A stretch of DNA of 64,000 nucleotides, from contig OX463849.1 of assembly GCA_949825065.1 (NCBI GenBank), positions 5,146,001 to 5,210,000 of the forward strand, written 5' to 3'. This document shows, one piece after another, positions 55,913 through 64,000 of the stretch; positions within the stretch are counted from its first letter, which is position 1, and each line of letters starts with the position of its first letter. The DNA is from Odontocerum albicorne. Lineage: Eukaryota; Arthropoda; Insecta; Trichoptera; Odontoceridae. Below the pieces are notes generated by a model. That model had not been told where the DNA came from. It worked only from the letters and a program-made list of their open reading frames with translations, and did no database searches. Both the position numbers and the translations under genes were made by a program.

Positions 55913-56961
55913 TTAGCCTTTTCCTTCCGGTGCTAAAAAAAAAATATCGCGCGTTCCTGTGCTGTGTATTCAATTCACATGTAAAAATGAGCGATTTAAA
56001 ATCGTAAAAATAAGAATATTCATTGCCAATCGCTTAAATTAATTAAATTTGAAGTCAAAAGTGCTAATAATTGAAATTTAATTGCTGAAAACATGAAAAA
56101 AAATCGGCTGACGTTCACAAAATGGGTGAAGCGACCGCCTTAAACGAAAGCCCGCGAGCCACTAAGACGGGACTCGGAACACTAACACTGTGTATGTTAT
56201 ACCTCGAAGGAAGAAACAACTGTGAATTGAGATTATATTTCTTGCTTTCCCACATACCGAAGTAGAGTGAGTGTGAGACGTGAATAGCGTCGCTTCCTCG
56301 CCCATAGCGGTTTTTATAATGAATATACCTACGTCACACACTGGCACACGTTTGATTGTATTGGTGAATTTATTCCCGATTTTCACAAAATATCTCTGAT
56401 GGGGCCAATTATGATGAATATTATTTTTTCATTAAATGCGTAAATGTATACAGAGGAATGCCTAAAATCTGAACCCAGTATTTATTATGTTATATGTATA
56501 GAGCTATTAAATGTTTTAGAAGTAATGTGAACTAGAACGGGCGTACGTCTAACCTATTTGCAAGCCTAGAGGCTACTACTAGTGGCGCGGAACGTCAGTC
56601 GCATACCCCGGTGCTTACGCCTTTGCTTGCGACGTTGAGACAATTCAGCTCCTCGCAATTCAGTCTAGTATGCAAGAGTGAGATGCGAATATAGTGTCGC
56701 GCTTCCCGCATACTATTCACCTATCGTCAAGACGAGGCACTCGCAGCGTTTAAATGCGAATTTGTTTTCGATCTTTACAAAACACCTCGATGTAGTCGAT
56801 AAATTCTGATTATTTTTAATATTATTTTTTAAATCAATGCGTAAATGTAATATGGAGGAATACCTAAAATTTTAACCTTGTATTTATTATATCTATAGAG
56901 ATATTGATGGTTATTAGAAGCAACGTGTAAAAGATACCCAACACAGGGAAGGAAAGGTTAA
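55913..56961 (+). mobile_element. Chimeric T1 MITE (A at the left, B at the right)
   Basis: 55913 to about 56533 follows T1-A from its left end (TTAGCCTTTTCCTTCC, TTAA mutated to TTAG) nearly to its right end. At 'gtgaactagaacgggcgtac' it switches to T1-B interior sequence and continues to the B end GGAAAGGTTAA. The join lacks the last ~35 bases of A and the first ~215 of B. It could be two adjacent insertions with a deletion, or recombination between subtypes. Confidence 0.8.
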
Positions 56962-57179
56962 CGGAACAAGTTACAATGTGTTTTAACCTCCACAGTGATA
57001 ATGCCTTAAATAAAAATAATAATACAGAGCATAAATAGCTTTGTCAGTATTGGGAGTAAATTGTTTTGACAACAGTTATTTCTGCTAAATTAAGATAATT
57101 CAAACATGATTTTCATGTGCTGTATATTTGAATCCTTTTGATCTACGAGTTTAATGATAAAATGTATATCTCTTTCTAA

Positions 57180-57280
57180 AATATTAGTTGTATTGTAACT
57201 AATTGTATTGTATTGTTAAACTAATTGTATTGTATAACTATTTGTATTGTATTGTTTAATAGTTTAGTTGTACTCGTATA
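57180..57280. repeat. TTGTA-rich simple repeat
   Basis: Irregular runs of TTGTATTGTA and ACTAATTGTA. Confidence 0.7.
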
Positions 57281-57319
57281 TAGTAAAACCTAACAGATTT
57301 TTTGGCATGTGCGATATCT

Positions 57320-57966
57320 TTAACGTGTTCCCCGCGGGGAGCACAAACGCCTGTGATCTGACGACAATCCAAGTTTCAAATACAATCCAAATTACAAATC
57401 CAAGTTTATAATACTTAAAAAAAATGACACAAAACCGGAATAAAAATTGAACTAAAATTTATAATAATCTTTATTCTAGCGGCATCTCTGAAAACCTTGT
57501 CAAATAATATATTAGTTTATGAGATATTGTTGAATAAACAGAGCGCCGAATTTTTTTGGTTTCTCAATATTTCCAGCATTAACGACCTGTCGCGCGGATC
57601 GAGTCCTGCGATGAGTCTCTCTTACGTAAATAAACATTACTAAGTCTCTCTTACGTAAATAAACATTACTAGTGCTATATGCATTTGATTGGGTGAGTGT
57701 CATGAAGCATTGATTTGATCGTAGCATTCCTTTGTTTATTTTACGTAATGTTTAGTTTATCTCCTTTATTTAATGAGTCTCCTTAAGAGTAATGACTATT
57801 ATTTATTATCAGAAAATTACTTAAGTGTCATGTTTACTTGGTGTTGTAATCAAATGTCAGTGATTCTAAACAAAATATGTGTTTAAACTTAGAAATTAAA
57901 AAACGCTGAAATTGTGTCGCGCACAGGATTCGTGGAATTTGATTTTTAACGCGGTGAACAGGTTAA
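57320..57966 (-). mobile_element. T2 TTAA MITE, copy 2
   Basis: Reverse complement of 51114-51708 with TTAA at both ends (TTAACGTGTTCCCCGCG … CGCGGTGAACAGGTTAA). It carries two small extras: a local repeat of 'aatccaa' sequence near 57390 and a 29-bp tandem duplication ('taagtctctcttacgtaaat') at 57613-57670. Confidence 0.85.
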
Positions 57967-58027
57967 ACTGATCGGTTAAAAAATAGGGCGTAATTGGAAA
58001 CTAGGCTGGGAATCTTTTGAATAATAT

Positions 58028-58108
58028 TAATTCTAACGGGAATCGAACCTTCAAATACTTGATTGAAAAGCAGACGTCTTACCAATTAAGATACGGAGGT
58101 CATCAATC
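58028..58108 (-). mobile_element. tRNA-derived SINE head (minus)
   Basis: On the minus strand it reads GACCTCCGTATCTTAATTGG then TAAGACGTCTGCTTTTCAAT, and has the B box GGTTCGATTCCCG. Size and boxes are tRNA-like, but the acceptor halves do not pair and no body follows. I therefore call it SINE-derived and not a tRNA gene. Confidence 0.55.
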
Positions 58109-58109
58109 A

Positions 58110-58738
58110 ACAAATTTAAAGTTTGCTTTTCATAAAAAAAAAACCTGAGTGATAAGACAATAAAAATATTATACATACGGAATAAATGTGAATCTTCCGA
58201 AGAATATTTAGTTTTAAGAGCTGAATATTCAGCATTAAGCAAAATAAAATCTTTTTTTTTTGTTGCCTTTAAATATTTTTTTTTTATTAAGGGATAAAAT
58301 TTTATCAGCAGGTTTTTTTTTTGTTTTGTGTCTTTCAACTCCCCTAAGTAGTTTCTCTAAACTTATATGAAACAAAAAGTTTTATAACGTTTAAGGGAAA
58401 CTACTTTGGTTAATGAATTGTTTTTTTTTTTTTGTAGAGCGTATTTAACACTTCTCAGCAAGTCTCAAACGACGATATATTTTTATTACTTTCCAATATT
58501 TTCCTCTTGTAACGATAATGGGGTTGCTGAAAAAGTGTTTAACGCTTTTAACAAAAATAATGTATCTCAAAAGTAATTTTAAATAATATAAATATATTTT
58601 TATGGAAATCGATTATTTTAAGCGATTCACTAATAAGCTACAAACGATTTTTTTAGATAAATTAAAAAAAAAATTTACATAACTTTTATTCAAAAGTACA
58701 ATCAGTACAGTTATTTTTCTGAATAAATAACAAAAATT
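58110..58738. other. Unassigned AT-rich sequence
   Basis: Long T runs; no gene. Confidence 0.4.
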
Positions 58739-58739
58739 A

Positions 58740-58980
58740 AGATGCATTCTTCACTTGTTTCAATAGAAATACATACATGTTTTCATACCGCAATTTCCTT
58801 GTCGGGGTCCCGTAGAGAAAAGAGAGACAGCCTTTTCTCTCTCGGGACACATCCTTCGCCTGTTCTTCATTCACACACTTTTTCATACAACTCCTATGAA
58901 TTCTATGACTTTCTACCTTACCTTATTTCAAAACAGCATTCACTAAATCATTCATGAAATTTACTATGACCAATTCAGTC
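58740..58980 (-). mobile_element. LX LINE 3' end (minus)
   Basis: On the minus strand it reads 'ataggagttgtatgaaaaag', then 'gtgtgtgaatgaagaacagg', then 'gggaccccgacaaggaaatt'. This is the LX closing block. The hairpin-like 'gagaaaagagagacagcctt' with 'ttctctctcggg' lies within. Confidence 0.6.
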
Positions 58981-59141
58981 GTTATTTAAAAATAATGATA
59001 AATAAAAAAATAATAAGAATACATTTATTTGTTTTTTTAGTTAATTTAAAAATAATTAGAGCCTTATAAACTTCTATGCAAAATATACTTTTTATTATAT
59101 TGTATTTTACATATAAGATATTTATATTATAATATAATTTG

Positions 59142-59227
59142 TAATTCATATACTGTCTCTATTGTTTAATATCCTTAACTGTTCCGCCACCCCCTCTTAT
59201 CTCGCCGATTTTTTTTAGCGTCTTTCT
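59142..59227 (+). mobile_element. CR1-like LINE fragment
   Basis: 'attcatatactgtctctatt' then 'cctcttatctcgccgatttt' matches 17779-17850. It is joined directly to a truncated T1-A. Confidence 0.7.
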
Positions 59228-59700
59228 AAAAACATCGGCCGACGTTCACAAAATGAGCACAGAGACCACCTCGTATGGATACCTGCGAGCTATTGAGACG
59301 AGACTCGGAACACTAACACTGTGTATGTTATATCTCGAAGGAAGACACAACTGCAAACTGAGATTCTATTTCTTGCGTTCCCATATACCAAAGTAGTGAG
59401 AGTGAGATGTGAATAGCATCGCTTCCTCACCCATAGCGGTTTTAGAATGAATATACCTAAGTCACACACTAGCACACGTTTGATTTGTATTGGTGAATTT
59501 ATTCTCGATTTTCACAAAATATCTCTGATGTGGCCGATAAGGACTAGATATTATTAATATTATTTTTTTTCATTCAACGCGTAAATGTATAACGGAGGAA
59601 TACCTAAAATCTGAATCCAGTATTTATTATATTTATAGAGATATTAAAGTTTTAAGAAGCAACGTGTACTAGTTATACATCACAGGAAAGGAAGGGTTAA
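59228..59700 (+). mobile_element. T1-A MITE, left part missing
   Basis: From 'catcggccgacgttcacaaa' it follows the T1-A copy at 13010-13436 and ends GGAAGGGTTAA. The first ~200 bases are replaced by the LINE scrap. The missing TTAA on the left means the insertion edge is lost. Confidence 0.8.
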
Positions 59701-60515
59701 TGTGGACCACTGACACTTTCGATGTGCGTGGTCCAAAGTAACATTACATCAGGCTGACCTAAGTACTGCTATCATAACGAAACCGGGATTATTCCGCCTA
59801 AAGGTAGAAACACGTGTAGCGGGGAGTAACTAATGGGAAGTAATTTATTATTCAATATTCTAAAGAACAATAAAATGGTTTAATTTTTTAGTACTCTTCA
59901 CTTCGTATTGAATAAACTTTTACTTAAAAATACTGTACCTTTGACCTTTAGCACAAAATCTAAGAGTAAAATAAAACGGTAAGCAACATATGTGAAGGTA
60001 ATATTGTCATATTGTGAAAATGTCGATAGAAAAAAAGAAGACAGATTGGATAAGCTGGTAGGGAATTAAATTATTGAGGGTAAGTTAGCAAGGGGAAGGT
60101 TTCAAGTAAGGCGGATAGACTAAATAAAAAATATAAGTAGTTTCTAATTGAGTGGTTCTGGATCGAATGGATAAAGGTCTGTCATCCATTAATTTCTAGA
60201 TCATCTGATAACCACGATGTTTAGCCAAGAGCAACGCATTCTAGTAGAAGAGTCTTAATTTTTTATACAAAAACTACAGAAATACTTATTATAATTTACC
60301 TAAACTTAAAACACTTGTCAGGATTAGGGGTGAATATTTGTATCTGTCATGTTAATCAGTATAGTTTGATTTATGATCTAAGGAACATAAATTATGCTTT
60401 ACTGAAACGACCACACTGTAATGACAAACACCTCTTAGGATACCTATTTTCTGATAGACTATTGTCATGCTTATGTTACCTAATAATTAGTTGTTTTGAG
60501 TTCCACAAACCAATT
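59701..60515. other. Unassigned sequence
   Basis: I see no supported gene or repeat. Confidence 0.4.
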
Positions 60516-60518
60516 GTA

Positions 60519-61241
60519 GTACCCGGCGGTAAGCAATACACATCGGGCTTAACCTTTCCTTCCCTGTGTTGGGTATCTTCTACACGTTGCTTCTAATAAC
60601 CATCAATATCTCTATAAATATAATAAATACAAGGTTAAGATTTTAGGTATTCCTCCATAATATATTTACGCAGTGATTTAAAAAATAATATTGATAATAA
60701 TCAGAATTTATCGACTACATCGAGGTGTTTTGTAAAGATCGAAAACAAATTCGCATTTAAACGCTGCGAGTGCCTCGTCTTGACGATAGGTGAAGAATAT
60801 GCGGGAAGCGCGATACTATATTCGCATCTCACTCTTGCATACTCCACTGAATTGTGAGGAGCTGAATTGTCTCAACGTCGCAAGCATAAGCGTAAGCGCC
60901 GGGGTATGCGACTGATGTTCCGCGCCACAGTAGCTTCTAGGCTTGCAAATAGGTTAGACGTACGCCCGTTCCGTGAGCGTTGCCAGATGGTTTTGTAATG
61001 TTTTCAGCAAATAAATCTCAATTATTATAAATTTTAACTTCAATTATAATTAATTAAGGGGATTATCTATGAATGTTCTTATTTTTCCGATTTAAAATCG
61101 CTAATTTTTGATCGCGTACTCACTACCCAACACCGGAGGGCGCGTTTCAATTTTAGCACCGTAAGGGAAGGGTTAAAAAAGCGACAGTTTCCTTCTTAAT
61201 TCCGATGTGTACTCGTATTACTCGTACTTACCGCCAGGTAC
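60519..61241. mobile_element. E1 MITE split by T1-B
   Basis: The left arm GTACCCGGCGGTAAGCAATA leads to 'cacatcgggcttaa'. After the insert the right arm resumes 'aaagcgacagtttccttctt' and ends 'cttaccgccaggtac'. The E1 arm contains the TTAA used by T1-B. The spacer of E1 was evidently lost. Confidence 0.8.
60549..61176 (-). mobile_element. T1-B TTAA MITE, complete, inside E1
   Basis: Reverse complement of the element at 34033: it starts TTAACCTTTCCTTCCCTGTG and ends GTAAGGGAAGGGTTAA. TTAA lies at both edges. Confidence 0.88.
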
Positions 61242-61614
61242 TATACGTACTCGCACTATTCTTTCCTGTAATGCATAAGGATAGTGTTTTTTATCTTTCT
61301 CCTCATACAGTAGAAATTCAGCAGCAGAAATTCATACAGTAGAAATTCAGCAGCATGATTTATGTTTTTTGATATGTTTTTGCTGTTTTGATGGTATTTT
61401 TTATATCAATAAGTAATTCTTCAAAATTTGTTTTCATTTAGTACGTATTTTTTGTATAAATACAGTATATTGTTTGTTGACATTGTTTCCTCTTTGTATT
61501 TGAAATATTTTTTTTGATAAACAAATTGTCGCGTTGTAATCTTTTTTTTTAAGAAAAGGTATGACCGAAGTCATATGTATTCTTATGCCATCGAACACTA
61601 GGCGGAAAAAAGGG

Positions 61615-61715
61615 CTGTGTCATTCGAGGAGAGTAGCATAGCGTGGGGTTCGAACCGACGACCTTCCGCACGGAAGTCCTGTGCGTTACCGCATGACAAC
61701 GCACCTCTTTAATTG
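61615..61715 (-). mobile_element. tRNA-derived SINE head (minus)
   Basis: On the minus strand it reads GAGGTGCGTTGTCATGCGGT then AACGCACAGGACTTCCGTGC, and has the B box GGTTCGAACCCC. The match to the pol III boxes is good, but the acceptor strands do not pair. Confidence 0.6.
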
Positions 61716-62325
61716 TCTTATAATGAATTGCATTAAGAAAATTATTTTTGTTCATTTTATTATTAAAAGTCTGTTGACAAAATCTGTAAAAAGACTATCA
61801 ATTGACATGAGTGAGGTAAAGATTAACTATTTATTTTATAATTTAACTACACGACAAAGAAGGAAGCAGTTTCATTGTTGATTTAAGTACCAAAAATAAC
61901 TTTATCCATAAGAACAATAAACAACTTGTTTCTGATGGTTAAACCACCCTCAACTCTAATCTTATAAGATTTAAACGTCTCAAAAAGGATTATGCTTTTT
62001 TGAGATCAAACTTGTTTTGGCTTTGCGAATCCTTTTTACAAACTCGCTCAAGTCAGCCAACAAATTTTCTTAGAAACCACCTTACGACTAAGTTTATCGA
62101 CATTTTGACAGCCTAGTCTCGAAGATGCTTTCTTAAAGCCTGTTTTTTTTTGTTTGCAATGTATGTGGTCATGAGAGGTTGTTGGAATACCTAAAATGTT
62201 TTTATTTATTTTATTTTAAGTCTGATTTTTTTACGTTTTATTCTAATAAATGATCAAAAGGCTTCAAGTTCAACAAAGTAAGAACACGTTATTTAAACAC
62301 CAAAAACTTATGAAAGTTTAATAAT
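61716..62325. other. Unassigned sequence
   Basis: I see nothing supportable beyond short frames. Confidence 0.4.
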
Positions 62326-62328
62326 TCA

Positions 62329-62685
62329 AAATATTACGAGTATAAGGATATATTTCAATAAATACTAACTGTCGTAAGATATTAAGTTGATCAATATTAA
62401 AATATTACGAGTATAAGGATATATTTCAATAAATACTAACGGTCGTAAGATATTAAGTTGGTCAATATGAAAATATTACGAGTATAAGGATATATTTCAA
62501 TGAATACTAACAGTCGTAAGATATTAAGTTGATCAATATTAAAATATTACGAGTATAAGGATATATTTCAATAAATACTAACAGTCGTAAGATATTAAGT
62601 TGATCAACATTAAAATATTACGAGTAATAGGATATATTTAAATAGATACTAACAGTCGTAAGATATTTAGTTGATCAATATTAAA
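62329..62685. repeat. 71-bp tandem array, 5 copies
   Basis: ATTACGAGTATAAGGATATA starts at 62333, 62404, 62475, 62546 and 62617, an exact 71-bp period. The last unit is the most diverged. Confidence 0.95.
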
Positions 62686-62689
62686 AAAT

Positions 62690-63095
62690 AATAAATACGT
62701 CAATAAGGCTAAAATTAATAGCTCGGTCTCAATAATAAATATTAATTTCTTACCTTAAAATTTCATAAATCATCTTAATAGTTTGATTCGTACGTTGCAA
62801 ATTTTAAAATAATATATTTACATCTCGTGACTCTCTTACTTAAAGAAACTACCACAAATTTCGACAATATTTACCTTGAAATACTATTTTCTTCAGTGAA
62901 AAAAAATAATTTAGTGTTAAGATCGGAATATAAATTCTGGTCAAAGACAATAAAAAGTTATAAAAATTGTACAATTTGACATATCAACATATTAATTAAA
63001 TAAACAAAAAATTGATACTCGAAACATAGAATGTAAATATACTTTGAAACTATACATGTCATATACTCGTGTGTAAATGTAATAGAAAATAATAT
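62690..63095. other. Unassigned AT-rich sequence
   Basis: No gene. Confidence 0.4.
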
Positions 63096-63097
63096 AC

Positions 63098-63240
63098 GTT
63101 TAAGAGAGAAGCCATCAAAATGACAGGGATCATCTCATAACATCCTTTATAGCAAGATATACCCCCGAAATTCGAAATATGAGCCTAGCCGCGAGGACGT
63201 CAGACGCTTTTCAACTCCCGCCTTTAACCGGTTAGGTGCC
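63098..63240 (-). mobile_element. S2 SINE tail (minus)
   Basis: 'gggatcatctcataacatcc', then 'gcaagatatacccccgaaat', then 'atgagcctagccgcgaggac' is the S2 body reversed. Confidence 0.6.
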
Positions 63241-63247
63241 TAAAGAT

Positions 63248-63873
63248 ACGGTTTCCTAAGAAAACGGGTTCGTTATATAGCGCACGTTACAGACGTGATG
63301 CTGGCGCGCCGCCAGACGGCAGAAATGAGAACCCACAACTGTCAGTGGAAACCAAATCTGATTCCTCATATTTAGTTTCAACTGGGCTTTTCTATAGTCT
63401 TTGCTCTTCACATTATATAAATCTTCATTATTTCTTACAAATCAATCAATATTTTGTCATTAAATTACGTTTGCCTCGCATCCGCCTGGCGCGCCGCCAG
63501 ACGGCAGAAATGAGAACCCACAACTTAATGTCAAATAGCAATGCTGCTATTTGCATGACGGCCGTCTTAGCGGAGCAAACAGTCATGTAACGATTTTTCT
63601 CGTGTAGCGGATACCGTTTAAAAAAAAAATGAGTGCAAACATAATTTGGATCTGCGAAAATGACAAAATATTGATTGATTTGTAAGAAATAATGAAGATT
63701 TATATAATGTGAAGAGCAAAGACTATAGAAAAGCCCAGTTGAAACAAAATATGAGGAATCAGATTTGGTTTCCACTGACAGTTGTGGGTTCTCATTTCTG
63801 CCGTCTGGCGGCGCGCCAGCATCACATCTGTAACGTGCGCTATATAACGAACCCGTTTTCTTAGGAAACCGTA
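63248..63873. repeat. Inverted repeat with 214-bp, ~99% identical arms
   Basis: The left arm 63248-63461 (ACGGTTTCCTAAGAAAACGG…) is repeated in reverse complement at 63660-63873. I see only about two differences, near 63295 and 63384 in left-arm coordinates. The 198-bp spacer holds a third, direct copy of GGCGCGCCGCCAGACGGCAG plus 'aaatgagaacccacaact' (63488-63525). The long minus frame 63446-63928 is produced by the repeat and has no recognisable domain. Class unknown; no clear target duplication. Confidence 0.9.
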
Positions 63874-64000
63874 GCTTAAGCGAGTTTACTCGCTCTCTGT
63901 TGCCGTGCCCGTGCGACCGTTCATACAAAATAAGCGAGTTAAATCGTTCAAATTTATGCCTGTTTCTAGCTAATGTCTAGTACTAATTTAAATAATCTAA

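Noticed and set aside
58028..58108. A tRNA gene (also 8151, 20838-21158, 33957, 42824 and 61615)
   Set aside because: A and B boxes are recognisable, but the acceptor and anticodon stems do not pair and SINE bodies follow in the complete copies. These are tRNA-derived SINE heads.
63446..63928. 160-codon minus-strand frame
   Set aside because: It is created by the 214-bp inverted repeat and its spacer. There is no domain, and the composition follows the repeat.

Overview
This window reads as AT-rich nuclear DNA of an arthropod, most likely an insect. The basis is its mix of repeats: mariner/Tc1 transposons, RTE-, CR1- and Jockey-like LINE ends, a Penelope-like element, tRNA-derived SINEs and TTAA-flanked MITEs. 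The order is not determinable by eye. I see no operons, CRISPR arrays, convincing tRNA or rRNA genes, or a complete host gene. The one good candidate for host coding sequence is a short GC-rich exon-like segment at 4909-5062. Everything else supportable is mobile or tandemly repeated DNA.

Family names used below are my own. LX is a LINE whose C-terminus reads RWFGHVERM and whose 3' ends are scattered throughout. FB1 is a 1.1-kb foldback element. T1 (subtypes A and B) and T2 are two TTAA-flanked MITE families. GC1 elements have GTGAAACTTCT ends. E1 is a short MITE with 65-bp inverted ends. PIR are Penelope-associated inverted repeats. S1, S2 and S3 are tRNA-derived SINEs or SINE tails.

Layout. 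0-5 kb: T1 end, LX scraps, then FB1 split by a Jockey-like LINE with an 11-bp target duplication. 4.9 kb: candidate exon. 5.8-8.9 kb: SINEs and two minisatellites. 9.4-13.4 kb: Jockey scrap, an internally deleted mariner, LX, an RTE C-terminus, T1-A. 14-19.6 kb: CR1-like LINE ends, a Penelope GIY-YIG fragment inserted in LX, a 160-bp satellite, a hAT-like MITE. 20.8-25.5 kb: SINE, a 500-codon open RTE reverse transcriptase inserted in a mariner end, a Tc1/mariner remnant. 27.4-30.6 kb: 50-bp array, PIR hairpin, solo LTR, 73-bp array. 30.6-34.7 kb: LX split by GC1; a second inverted GC1 carrying a MITE that carries a hAT-like MITE; then T1-B. 35.8-40.3 kb: more LINE and SINE scraps, the intact FB1 palindrome, E1. 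41.2-45.2 kb: two large arrays (118 bp x 12, 59 bp x 22). 46-50 kb: decayed LINEs. 51-61 kb: two T2 copies in opposite orientation, several PIR palindromes, a chimeric T1 A/B element, an E1 carrying T1-B. 62.3-63.9 kb: 71-bp array and a 214-bp-arm inverted repeat.

The sequence is best read as a stratigraphy of nested insertions. The most unusual theme is the number of long inverted repeats: FB1, PIR, GC1 pair, E1 and the 63-kb palindrome. Transcription through any of these would yield long hairpins. No single new gene system is evident.
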